From: JBNJEM01 sp051745935
GTDB taxonomy: Bacteria; Planctomycetota; Planctomycetia; Pirellulales; Pirellulaceae
Direction: 5' to 3'
Assembly (NCBI GenBank): GCA_051745935.1
Contig: JBNJEM010000400.1
Location: 1-7,365, forward strand
Length of the DNA: 7,365 nt
Position 1 is the first letter of the stretch. Each line of letters begins with the position of its first letter. Positions 1 through 6,050 of the stretch are shown piece by piece. A program made the translations under genes and the position numbers. The notes beneath the pieces are model-generated. The model was given only the letters and a program-made list of their open reading frames with translations. It was not told the origin of the DNA and searched no databases.

Positions 1-166
1 CAACGGGAGGACGGCTTGCGTCGGGCCGCTTTCCACCGGGAAAAATCCAACCGCCTGAAATATATGCCGTTCGCGGATGACTTGCTCCGCCGCGAGTCCG
101 ACCAACGGGAGGACGGCTTGCGTCGGGCCGCTTTCCACCCGGAAAAATCCAACCGCCTGAAATATA
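1..166. repeat. Direct repeat, two 64-bp copies with 102-bp period, truncated by the window edge
   Basis: Positions 1-64 and 103-166 are identical except for one base (g at 38, c at 140). The 38 bp between them (65-102) is not repeated again inside the window. The period of 102 bp is a multiple of three, and all of 1-166 is open on the plus strand, where it would encode a 34-residue peptide repeat rich in Arg and Glu (starting QREDGLRRAAFH). The minus strand is also open here, so an open frame is not proof of coding. The array probably continues left of the window. A 64-bp repeat is too long for a typical CRISPR repeat. It stops 41 bp short of the stop codon of the minus-strand TPR gene. It could be a dispersed intergenic repeat or the tail of a repeat protein; I do not recognise the family. 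Confidence 0.9.
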
Positions 167-207
167 ACCGTCGTGAACGGATCCAGGTGGGCTTGTCAGC
201 CTTGGCC

Positions 208-966
208 TTACGGATTCTCGTCGCGCATTTTGCGAAGATGCTCGAGATTTCCGCGCGCGAGATCGTAATCGGGGGGCGCAAGCTGAACGGCACGCTGCAG
301 CACTTTTTCAGCTTCGTCGAATTGGCCCGCGTTCACTAGGCTGTAACCGAGATCGTTCAAGTGCAAATAGTTGTTCGGCTCCAACTCGTCGGCGCGCCGG
401 TGGTGCGCGACCGACTCCTCCATCCGCCCGCCTTCCGCGGCGCAATACCCCAGCCCGACGTGGTACAGAGCTACCTGCGGATACGCGCGCACGGCGGCAG
501 CGTACAGTTGACCCGCGCGCACGTGGTCACCCTGGTCGATCAGGAAGTCCCCTGCCTTGTCAATAATCTGCTGTAGATCCTCGGTGTCAGCGGGAAGTGT
601 CGTCAGCTTTAGAAACAACGTCATCGCTTCCTCGGCTCGGCCAAACTGATATTCCAACGAGCCGACGGCGAGCATCGCCGGGGCGTACTCGGGATCGATG
701 GCCAGCGGGGCCGCCGCGTCATGCCACGCCGGGTGAACCAAGTCCGGTTTGTTTACCCCTTGGGCCATCACCATGAAGGCCTGGGAACTCTCTAGTGCCC
801 ACTGGGCGGCCTTTCGCCGTTGTTCGGCGGGCTGGTTGGCGTACTCCGCGCGCAGATTCTTGAGTTCCACGTCCTTCTCGACAAGGTCACGGAACGGTAT
901 TTCGGCCAACGTTTCCTGTCTTTGTCCGCGCTTCCTCGAGTTTGTCTTGCTCTTGCTCTTGCTCAT
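208..966 (-). CDS. Tetratricopeptide repeat (TPR) protein
   Basis: This 252-residue protein consists of a basic, probably disordered N-terminus (MSKSKSKTNSRKRGQ), a helical stretch at about 25-70, and roughly four TPR units at about 93-126, 134-164, 165-198 and 199-232. Typical TPR spacing residues are visible (A..A.G...Y..GR.EEA; L..LGY.L...GQ.DEAE..L.RA..L.P). TPR proteins are protein-protein interaction scaffolds; no catalytic motif is present and the partner cannot be deduced. No signal peptide or membrane segment is seen, so it is probably cytoplasmic. The ATG (964-966) is preceded on the minus strand by a GGGAG Shine-Dalgarno-like site about 5 nt away, which supports this start. It is transcribed alone and away from the phosphotransferase operon. 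A GGCTA-TCT-TAGCC inverted repeat (1003-1015) lies in its upstream region. No strong terminator follows its stop. Confidence 0.87.
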   Translation of the reverse strand: MSKSKSKTNSRKRGQRQETLAEIPFRDLVEKDVELKNLRAEYANQPAEQRRKAAQWALESSQAFMVMAQGVNKPDLVHPAWHDAAAPLAIDPEYAPAMLAVGSLEYQFGRAEEAMTLFLKLTTLPADTEDLQQIIDKAGDFLIDQGDHVRAGQLYAAAVRAYPQVALYHVGLGYCAAEGGRMEESVAHHRRADELEPNNYLHLNDLGYSLVNAGQFDEAEKVLQRAVQLAPPDYDLARGNLEHLRKMRDENP

Positions 967-1461
967 GCCTACTCCCGTTGTCGGGCTTTCATGCTCGGCG
1001 GGGGCTAAGATAGCCTGCCCACGGCATCGCCTTCACAAGTCCATCGGTTCACTGCCGTTCGTTCAAAACGGTATCACCGCAAGCCAGCTCTCACCACCAG
1101 ATTCCGCCTCGGCCTCCTTGTTGCGCGGCGTCCCAGTCCGCGGGTTCGTCTCTGCCGAGCTTTCGTCGACTTCCGCCCCCCGCTCGCACTAGCCTTCGCG
1201 TCGCGAGATCCTCTTGCTGCATTCCCCTCGCCAGGGCACGGATTGGGGGGGGCGTCGTGGTGCAACAATCGCTCCAAAGGATCCGCGATGTTTGCGTGGA
1301 ACAAGCCCCTTCCAGGTCATGCAGCGTTGAGGATTGTGCACAGCCTACCCGTAGGCGAGTTCTCCGCCTCCGAGTTTGCCATAATCGCGACAAACATGGC
1401 AAGCATCGCCGCGACCGGAGTACTCATCGTTCCGTCCTCGCCGGTTACACGCCCAGCAATC

Positions 1462-1617
1462 ATGACCGGGCAGCTTGAATTTTCGGCTGTTCCTCCGCGC
1501 CACCGGCCCTTCACGATTCAGCTCGCGGACGGAGAAACGTGGGCAGTTCACGATTCCGAACATTCTACCAGCTGTTCTCCTGATGCAACATGCCTCGCTG
1601 CGAACCCAAGACGCTGA
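1462..1617 (+). pseudogene. Possible decayed small-protein gene (HRPFTIQLADGETWAVHD fragment)
   Basis: Starting from an ATG at 1462, this frame reads 51 residues and includes HRPFTIQLADGETWAVHD. The pattern resembles the core (pF.i.laDGr...v.hpe) of short proteins of about 80-90 aa that I associate with planctomycete genomes. After this core the frame loses sense and stops at 1617. The expected N-terminal helix is absent in this frame, although the frame opening at 1475 gives a compatible start (NFRLFLRAT). No ribosome binding site precedes the ATG. The simplest reading is a frameshifted remnant; chance similarity is a real alternative. Family memory, not a search, is the basis. Confidence 0.2.
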
Positions 1618-2091
1618 ACTTGCGACGCGGATCACGCAGGACGCGAGGCGCAACGGAATAGAGTGCAATGACTTAGAGTTTTTCCTCGCCCCACAGGGAA
1701 CGCTGTATCGAAAGCCGCGGCGTTTGGGCACTGTTGCTGCCTCACCGCCAATCGTCGCGCCCGTGCCGTAATGTCGCGCTGTGTTAATATGGCTCGTTGA
1801 AATCGTCTCGCACGCTCGAATCGACGACAGCGAAGATCCGTTTTGCTCCTTTTCACGATCCCTTTCTCTAAACGATATGCGACACGATCACCAGTGAAAC
1901 CAAATGTGGCTCGCCGTTTCCCGTGCGAACGGCCGGGACGAGGTGTCTTATGGGGCGGGGGGGCGGATGCGTCACGGTTGCCCCACAGCGTCATAAGCGG
2001 TTTTAGAGTCAAATCTTACGTTAAGTGGACCGCCCCGCCTGTGGTGTTTGGAGCCTCGATGAGCAGGCCGCCTGATCACCCCACTGAAGTG

Positions 2092-2118
2092 GACGTGCAC
2101 GGAGCACTGACGCACGTC
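2092..2118. promoter_or_regulatory. Inverted repeat, candidate activator (enhancer) site
   Basis: Two perfect 7-bp arms, GACGTGC (2092-2098) and GCACGTC (2112-2118), are separated by 13 bp. The element lies about 130-155 bp upstream of the start site implied by the sigma-54-type promoter at 2220-2236, the usual distance for bacterial enhancer-binding proteins. The heptamer AGTGGAC also occurs nearby at 2024-2030, 2088-2094 and 2169-2175, with a GTGGAC at 2201-2206. The role as an operator is inferred from position and symmetry only; no known factor consensus is recognised. Confidence 0.3.
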
Positions 2119-2219
2119 GCGGTCCCAGCTTTACTTTTCCCATATTGCCACGTTCCGTACGTTTCCGGAGTGGACAACCAGGACCACGGAAGGAGGGGAT
2201 GTGGACCACGACGCGGTGT

Positions 2220-2236
2220 TTGGCATGTCTGTTGCG
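2220..2236 (+). promoter_or_regulatory. Sigma-54 (RpoN) type -24/-12 promoter
   Basis: TTGGCATG-TCTG-TTGCG matches the sigma-54 consensus YTGGCACG-N4-TTGCW at all but two positions (T for C in the -24 block, G for W at the end). The invariant GG (2222-2223) and GC (2234-2235) have the required 10 bp between them. Transcription would start near 2247, about 60 nt upstream of the receiver ATG at 2307. The match fits the downstream content, because Enzyme I paralogues of the PTS-Ntr type are functionally tied to sigma-54 in other bacteria. No competing sigma-70 promoter is evident nearby. Confidence 0.55.
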
Positions 2237-2306
2237 GTGAGCGTTGATCACGGGCAGTTCGATTTCTTTGTGGAGCGCAAGACGGGAACGCAAGACAGGT
2301 TGATCA

Positions 2307-2804
2307 ATGACAAGCGATTATTCCAATCAAGATCTCCTGCCTTTGCGGCCGGGACCGCCTGGAACCAAGCCTCCTCATGTGCTGCTGATCGAGGACGACG
2401 ACGGCATGCGCGACATGCTGGCTGAAGCTTTCCGCCGGCAAGGTTGGAAAGTGACTGAATGCGTGGACGGGTTCCGGTGGCTCCATTCGTGTGTTCACGA
2501 GGCGTCTTCTCCAGAACCCGCGGAACAAGCCGAATCGGAGCCCTATAACGTCGTCGTTTCGGATGTTCGCATGCCGAACATGAGCGGGCTGGATGTACTC
2601 AGAATCCTCTGCGCCAGCCGCTGTCTGGATGTTTGTCCACCGACGATTTTCATTACCGCCTTCGGTGACGGCCAGACGCATGAGAAGGCTTCCGAACTGG
2701 GCGCGGCGGCGGTTCTTGACAAGCCGTTTACCGTTGGCGATCTCATCGAGAAAGTTCGCGGAGTGACGATGGCGCGGGCCCGGACACGGAAGGAAAAAAG
2801 GTGA
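2307..2804 (+). CDS. Stand-alone CheY-like response regulator receiver protein
   Basis: The 165-residue protein is a single receiver domain (about 24-152) with no output domain. Diagnostic residues are present: the acidic cluster E29-D30-D31, the phosphoacceptor D86 in VSDVRMP, T117 in FITAF and K139 in LDKPF. A short basic tail (RARTRKEKR) follows. An acidic Pro/Ser-rich insertion (about 64-79) sits before the D86 strand and is unusual for this compact fold. The ATG at 2307 has only a weak AGG-type site at 2297-2299, but the N-terminal extension of about 23 residues before the first strand gives no better start. Its last codons overlap the Enzyme I start (GTGA, 2801-2804), implying translational coupling and joint expression. 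Lacking a DNA-binding domain, it presumably acts by protein contact; the cognate histidine kinase is not in the window. Confidence 0.95.
   Translation: MTSDYSNQDLLPLRPGPPGTKPPHVLLIEDDDGMRDMLAEAFRRQGWKVTECVDGFRWLHSCVHEASSPEPAEQAESEPYNVVVSDVRMPNMSGLDVLRILCASRCLDVCPPTIFITAFGDGQTHEKASELGAAAVLDKPFTVGDLIEKVRGVTMARARTRKEKR
2788..2803 (+). promoter_or_regulatory. Ribosome binding site and GTG start of Enzyme I, inside the receiver gene
   Basis: GGAAGGA (2788-2794) precedes a GTG start at 2801 by 6 nt. The GTG overlaps the TGA stop of the upstream receiver gene. This fixes the Enzyme I start, because its conserved N-terminal strand (KLTGYGISAGLGMG) follows directly. Confidence 0.8.
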
Positions 2805-4480
2805 GGCAAAACACGGAAAACTTAAAGCTGACCGGTTATGGGATTTCAGCGGGCTTGGGCATGGGCACGGCCTACGTGTACCATGACGTCCTGCAGCGGG
2901 TCGAGTCCGTCTACTGTTTCCGCAGCGAGAGTGAGGTGGAGAAGGAGTGTCAACGCCTCGATACCGCGATCGATCAGGTCATGAGGGACCTGGCGCAAGG
3001 CGAGGAGAAGGTGACGGAGGTACTTGATGAAAACTTCGCCCGGATATTTCGCGCGCATCGACAGATGCTGAAAGACCCGTCTCTGCGCGAGGAGATGCGG
3101 GCGGCGATCCGGAAAGATCGGGTGAATGCCGAGTGCGTGGTCAGTGGGGTCTTTCGCCGGCTGGAGGGCAAGTTTCGGCAATTCAATAATTCCTCCCACG
3201 CCGAACGGGCCGATGACGTACGCGACTTGGCCGAACGCGTTCTGCGAACCCTGGTCGGTCAGGCCACGCATGAGCTGGAAACGTTGCCGGAAAACACGGT
3301 CGTTGTAGCCAGCCGGTTGCTACCCTCCGACACGGTTCATTTTTCGCGGCAGTCCGTCTCGGCCGTCGTGATCGAGCGAGGGGGAGCGGCCAGCCATGCG
3401 GCGATCCTCACACGCGAACTCGGCATCCCGGCGGTCTCCGGTATCGACAACGCCGCGCAGCGAATTCCGCCCGGGCGAACCGTGCTCGTGGATGGTTGCG
3501 AAGGCAGTGTCCTGATCGAACCGCATGACGCCGAAAGAAAGGCGTTTCGCGACCGACAGGCCGAAATCGCAATGCGTCGGACCCGGGCCCTCGAACAGGC
3601 CGCGATGCCGGCCAGAACGCGCGACGGCACCGAGGTAGTCGTTATGGCGAACATCTCCTGTCGGGATGACGCGGAGTTGGCGAAGGAATGCGGAGCTGAT
3701 GGCGTTGGGCTGTATCGCACCGAGAAACTCTACTTTGGTCGGTCCAATCTGCCTGACGAAAACGAGCTCCTCGAGAGCATCCAGGATACGCTGGCGCCGT
3801 TCGGCAACGAGGCGCCTGTCACGTTGCGGCTGCTTGATACCGGCGGCGACAAGCTGTTGCCGTTTTTGGATCATCCGACCGAGTCCAGCCCCTTGCTGGG
3901 CCGGCGAGGGGTGCGATTCCTGTTGGACTTCGAGGATCTTCTCGTCACGCAACTGCGGTGCTTCATTCGACTTTCCCAGCAACGCGTGGTGCGAATCCTG
4001 GTGCCGATGGTCACGTTGCCTTCGGACATGCAGAGGCTGAGAGAACTGTATGAGCGAGCGGCCCGCGACCTGGGCTGCGACCACCCGCCCCCGCTGGGCA
4101 GCATGATCGAGACCCCCGCGGCCGCGGTTTGTGCCGACGCCATCGCCCCGGTCAGTGATTTCCTCAGCGCGGGCACCAACGATCTCACGCAGTACACCAT
4201 GGCCGCGGATCGCGAGAACGTGCACGTGACGGACTACTTCCTCCAAGACTACCCGGCCATCTTCCGTTTGGTGGAGTGCATGGTTCGAGCAGCCGGCGAT
4301 AAGTCGGCCGGCGTGTGTGGTGAACTTGCCGGCCAGCTCGACGCCACGGCGGAACTGCTGGAGATTGGCGTTGGGGAACTGAGCGTCAATCCGCTGCAAA
4401 TACCATTTGTCAAGCAATCGATTCGGGAAGTGGACTTGCATATGCACGAGCCACACGTTGGAGCCGGCTCACCGAGATAA
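2801..4480 (+). CDS. ptsI: Phosphoenolpyruvate-protein phosphotransferase (PTS Enzyme I)
   Basis: Enzyme I takes phosphate from phosphoenolpyruvate onto a histidine and passes it to HPr or an HPr-like protein in the cytoplasm. The 559 residues match the usual length of about 570 and contain all parts in order: the N-terminal domain (about 10-140), the swivelling phosphohistidine domain with GGAASHAAILTRELGIPAV (active H199), and the C-terminal PEP-binding barrel. Barrel motifs include GLYRTE (R306), LRLLDTGGDK (R343), SMIETPAAA (E437), SAGTNDLTQYTMAADR (N460, D461) and the catalytic cysteine in GVCGELAG (C506). There is no N-terminal GAF domain, so it is classical Enzyme I in architecture rather than PtsP, and no fused HPr or EIIA. 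Neither HPr nor any EII gene is adjacent. Cotranscription with a receiver protein from a sigma-54-type promoter suggests a regulatory phosphorelay. All catalytic residues are present, so it should be active. Confidence 0.97.
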   Translation: MRQNTENLKLTGYGISAGLGMGTAYVYHDVLQRVESVYCFRSESEVEKECQRLDTAIDQVMRDLAQGEEKVTEVLDENFARIFRAHRQMLKDPSLREEMRAAIRKDRVNAECVVSGVFRRLEGKFRQFNNSSHAERADDVRDLAERVLRTLVGQATHELETLPENTVVVASRLLPSDTVHFSRQSVSAVVIERGGAASHAAILTRELGIPAVSGIDNAAQRIPPGRTVLVDGCEGSVLIEPHDAERKAFRDRQAEIAMRRTRALEQAAMPARTRDGTEVVVMANISCRDDAELAKECGADGVGLYRTEKLYFGRSNLPDENELLESIQDTLAPFGNEAPVTLRLLDTGGDKLLPFLDHPTESSPLLGRRGVRFLLDFEDLLVTQLRCFIRLSQQRVVRILVPMVTLPSDMQRLRELYERAARDLGCDHPPPLGSMIETPAAAVCADAIAPVSDFLSAGTNDLTQYTMAADRENVHVTDYFLQDYPAIFRLVECMVRAAGDKSAGVCGELAGQLDATAELLEIGVGELSVNPLQIPFVKQSIREVDLHMHEPHVGAGSPR

Positions 4481-4503
4481 GCGAACCTGTTTTGCGGACG
4501 GCG

Positions 4504-4580
4504 AATCCCTGGTTGCACCATTGACTGGGATTGTCTCGGCCCCAAACCGCTCCCGGGCGGATTCGACTGCGGATGTCGAA
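4504..4580 (+). other. Two inverted repeats between Enzyme I and the collagen-like lipoprotein gene
   Basis: AATCCC (4504-4509) pairs with GGGATT (4527-4532), enclosing an inner TGGT-tgc-ACCA stem. A second perfect stem, TTCGAC (4562-4567) with GTCGAA (4575-4580), follows. Neither is followed directly by a T-run; a T5 stretch at 4595-4599 lies 14 nt beyond the second. They may be weak terminators, processing sites or leader structure. A good terminator for the receiver/Enzyme I operon is not evident, so read-through into the next gene is possible. Confidence 0.3.
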
Positions 4581-4615
4581 CCACGCTTCCCAACTTTTTG
4601 TCACCTCAGGCAACT

Positions 4616-4631
4616 AAGGAGTTTTACTATG
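4616..4631 (+). promoter_or_regulatory. Strong Shine-Dalgarno deciding the lipoprotein start
   Basis: AAGGAG (4616-4621) lies 7 nt upstream of ATG 4629. The reading frame is open much further upstream (to 4407, within Enzyme I), but this site and the signal peptide that follows place the true start at 4629. Confidence 0.8.
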
Positions 4632-4955
4632 TGGAAACGCTACACACATGTCGTGGCTGCTTCGGTTCTGGCAGTCTTGATAGGAACGTGCTTCGGGTGC
4701 GGAGGCCAGGAGGAACTGGCTCCCAAGGGCGATCTGGATCCTGCCTCCCCCGAGGAATCCGAGCAGTGGGCGCCGGAACCGGAGCAGCCGGAGCAACCGG
4801 GAGGAGCGGGGCAACCGGGGCAACCGGGAGGCGCGGGACAACCAGGAGGCGCGGGACAACCGGGAGGCGCGGGCGCGGGACAACCGGGAGGACAGCCAGT
4901 GCAGCCGGGAGGACAACCGGGGCAGCCAGGGCAGCCGGGAGAGCCGGAGCAGTAA
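4629..4955 (+). CDS. Small lipoprotein with collagen-like Gly-X-Y tail
   Basis: The 108-residue protein starts with a lipoprotein-type signal: a basic start (MWKRYTH), a hydrophobic core (about 8-19) and cysteines at 21 and 24 (LIGTCFGCGG). C24 after FG is the likelier lipidation site, although its lipobox (CFGC) is not ideal. A short acidic region (28-57) follows. Residues 58-106 are almost entirely Gly, Gln, Pro and Ala: eight unbroken Gly-X-Y triplets (58-81, GGA and GQP types), then interrupted triplets, ending GQPGQPGQPGEPEQ. Collagen-like stretches in bacteria form surface stalks or low-complexity linkers; here the tail is short and its trimerisation is unproven. No enzymatic domain is present. 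The gene follows Enzyme I by 148 bp and precedes another lipoprotein gene. Its function is unknown. Confidence 0.85.
   Translation: MWKRYTHVVAASVLAVLIGTCFGCGGQEELAPKGDLDPASPEESEQWAPEPEQPEQPGGAGQPGQPGGAGQPGGAGQPGGAGAGQPGGQPVQPGGQPGQPGQPGEPEQ
4800..4946 (+). repeat. Imperfect 9/18-bp coding minisatellite in the lipoprotein gene
   Basis: Units of 9 bp such as ggcgcggga and caaccggga, often paired into an 18-bp unit, are repeated in tandem and encode the Gly-X-Y triplets. Unit boundaries keep the frame, apart from 3- and 6-bp interruptions at the GA, G and V positions of the protein. Such tracts can change copy number without a frameshift because the unit is a multiple of three. Confidence 0.85.
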
Positions 4956-5036
4956 CGAGAACAAAGGAGTGGTGTTCGGCAGTCAAGCAATAGGGAGTTC
5001 CTATCCTGGTACTGCGCGAATGGAGTTTGTTCAAAA

Positions 5037-5075
5037 GGTAGCGCTACCCGCGCCCAACCCTCGCGCGGGTAGTGC
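5037..5075. repeat. Strong 13-bp hairpin with an overlapping 12-bp palindrome
   Basis: GCGCTACCCGCGC (5041-5053) and GCGCGGGTAGTGC (5063-5075) form a 13-bp stem with one G-T wobble and a 9-nt loop. The left arm overlaps a perfect palindrome, GGTAGCGCTACC (5037-5048), so two folds compete. It lies between the two lipoprotein genes. No T-run follows on the plus strand. On the minus strand the stem is followed by TACCTTTTG, so it could be a weak terminator in that direction. An mRNA stabiliser or processing site is equally possible. Confidence 0.6.
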
Positions 5076-5109
5076 CGCCACGGTTCACTTCATGATGCCA
5101 TTCCCGAGT

Positions 5110-5391
5110 ATGGAAGCTGTAATACGGCCACGATGGCGTGTAGGACTGCTTTTGCTACTTACCGCCGGCGCGGCGTTGGTGTTGATCGCCGGATGCCAGC
5201 CGAAGCGGCTCGAAGAGGGCGAGACTGGATGCCCAGCCGCCCAAGGGTGGCCCTGGAAATGGCCGCCGCGAGACGACCAGCGTCCCGAACAGCGAAGGCT
5301 GGCGGGTCCACAAGGCGCGGACGCCGTGAAGAAGGTGGATGACACACCCATCTCGGCCCGCCAACGAAGCAAGCAGAGCAAATACGGATAG
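5110..5391 (+). CDS. Small predicted lipoprotein, function unknown
   Basis: From ATG 5110 the product is 93 residues: a basic start (MEAVIRPRWR), a hydrophobic core (11-26) and a good lipobox LIAGC with C29. A short, charged, Trp- and Pro-containing mature part (30-93) follows, ending in a basic tail (SARQRSKQSKYG). The mature region has no recognisable domain and is probably disordered. ATG 5092 (6 residues longer) is an alternative start in the same frame. The frame is open back to 4969, but that extension would cross the strong hairpin at 5041-5075 and put over 60 residues before the signal peptide. No start has a clear Shine-Dalgarno site, so the exact start and the gene itself are less certain. 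Its place between two exported proteins on the same strand supports it. The minus strand across this region is also open but reads as arginine- and proline-rich shadow. Confidence 0.62.
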   Translation: MEAVIRPRWRVGLLLLLTAGAALVLIAGCQPKRLEEGETGCPAAQGWPWKWPPRDDQRPEQRRLAGPQGADAVKKVDDTPISARQRSKQSKYG

Positions 5392-5477
5392 ACGCGGGCC
5401 GGGCCGCCCATGGCTGGTCGAGGGCCGGTTTGCGTACACAGGTAAGAAGGCCAGCCTTTAGACGGGAGCAATTGAGT

Positions 5478-6020
5478 ATGATTCAACGCAGTGCGAACAA
5501 GTTCCTCCTTGGAACCGCCGTGTCGGTCTGTGCCGTGACGGCCATTGTTGTGCTTTCGGCACATTTGAGCGCGCAAGAGCAGGTTACCCTCGAGCCCTCG
5601 GAGGCCGGCTCCGACAAACCCGAAGCCGAACCCGCTGTCGAAATCGGAACCTATAAGCCGGAACAGGTTTTTCAGAGTCATCCGGCACAAGAGGAGCTGT
5701 CGAGGGCCTCGGAGACCGCGCGGACGCAATTGCAGCAGGCGCAGGAGGCGGATGACCAGGAGACAATGGAGAGAATTCAACAAGAGTATCAGGAGACTCA
5801 AAACGAGATCGTGGAGACGTTTCGCAAGGATGTCGACGAAGCGCTTCCCCAGGCCGCCGAGGCGGCTGGTGTCCCGGTTGTCGCCACGGAGATCGTTTAC
5901 ACGGCGGAGGATGTCGGGACCAAGGATATCACGCCCGATCTGATCAACGTCATCGCCGAGAACGCTGGAGGTGAAGGCGAGCCACCTGCCGTGCCCCAGT
6001 TCCAGCCTCAGGGAGGATAG
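5478..6020 (+). CDS. Skp/OmpH-like periplasmic protein
   Basis: The 180-residue protein has an N-terminal signal or anchor (about 9-31, ending AHLSAQEQ, a plausible signal peptidase I site). A short acidic linker follows, then a segment with the order of Skp/OmpH proteins: a first strand with a helix start (VEIGTYKPEQVFQSHP, 54-69), a charged Gln/Glu-rich coiled coil (70-125), and a closing part AAGVPVVATEIVYTAEDVGTKDITPDLINVIA (129-160) like the OmpH ending in which a strand pair precedes D.T..vi..l. The C-tail is Gly/Pro-rich. Skp/OmpH proteins are trimeric periplasmic chaperones for outer-membrane proteins; the coiled coil here is shorter than usual. The ATG at 5478 has GGGAG at 5464-5468. 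The frame extends 16 residues upstream, but that would precede the signal peptide awkwardly. The gene is last in a run of three exported proteins and is followed by an intrinsic terminator. The family call rests on pattern resemblance only. Confidence 0.8.
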   Translation: MIQRSANKFLLGTAVSVCAVTAIVVLSAHLSAQEQVTLEPSEAGSDKPEAEPAVEIGTYKPEQVFQSHPAQEELSRASETARTQLQQAQEADDQETMERIQQEYQETQNEIVETFRKDVDEALPQAAEAAGVPVVATEIVYTAEDVGTKDITPDLINVIAENAGGEGEPPAVPQFQPQGG

Positions 6021-6031
6021 TTTGGAATAGG

Positions 6032-6045
6032 CGGTCGGCAGACCG
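6032..6045 (+). other. Short hairpin ahead of the terminator
   Basis: CGGTC (6032-6036) and GACCG (6041-6045) pair around a GGCA loop, six nucleotides upstream of the main terminator stem. It may stabilise the mRNA 3' end. Confidence 0.4.
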
Positions 6046-6050
6046 GTGCG

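Larger units (their letters stand above)
967..2219. other. Long stretch without a convincing gene
   Basis: Between the divergent TPR gene and the promoter region of the receiver/Enzyme I operon there are only short, mutually overlapping open frames on both strands. None has a good ribosome binding site together with recognisable protein content. Contents worth noting are the 1003-1015 inverted repeat in the TPR leader, a possible decayed small-protein fragment at 1462-1617, a G-rich run near 1245-1255, and the inverted repeat and AGTGGAC heptamers at 2024-2175. No tRNA, rRNA, insertion sequence ends or transposase fragment was recognised. Confidence 0.6.

Noticed and set aside
1..166. CRISPR array
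   Set aside because: Repeat copies are 64 bp with one 38-bp gap, only two are visible, and no cas gene is present; the unit is better described as a 102-bp-period direct repeat.
1632..2012. 126-codon minus-strand frame
   Set aside because: It is Arg/Ala-rich with no ribosome binding site or recognisable motif; it is likely noncoding.
3320..4456. 378-codon open frame on the minus strand opposite Enzyme I
   Set aside because: It lies entirely antisense to a confidently identified gene with all catalytic motifs; its His/Arg/Gln-rich translation has no domain, and high GC makes such antisense frames common.
4614..5034. Overlapping frames on both strands across the Gly-X-Y repeat
   Set aside because: The 9-bp repeat keeps several frames open; only the plus-strand frame from 4629 has a strong Shine-Dalgarno and a lipoprotein signal.
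5085..5801. 238-codon minus-strand frame with a leucine-rich start
   Set aside because: It is antisense to the second lipoprotein and Skp-like genes; the leucine run arises from the complement of Gln/Glu codons of the coiled coil.
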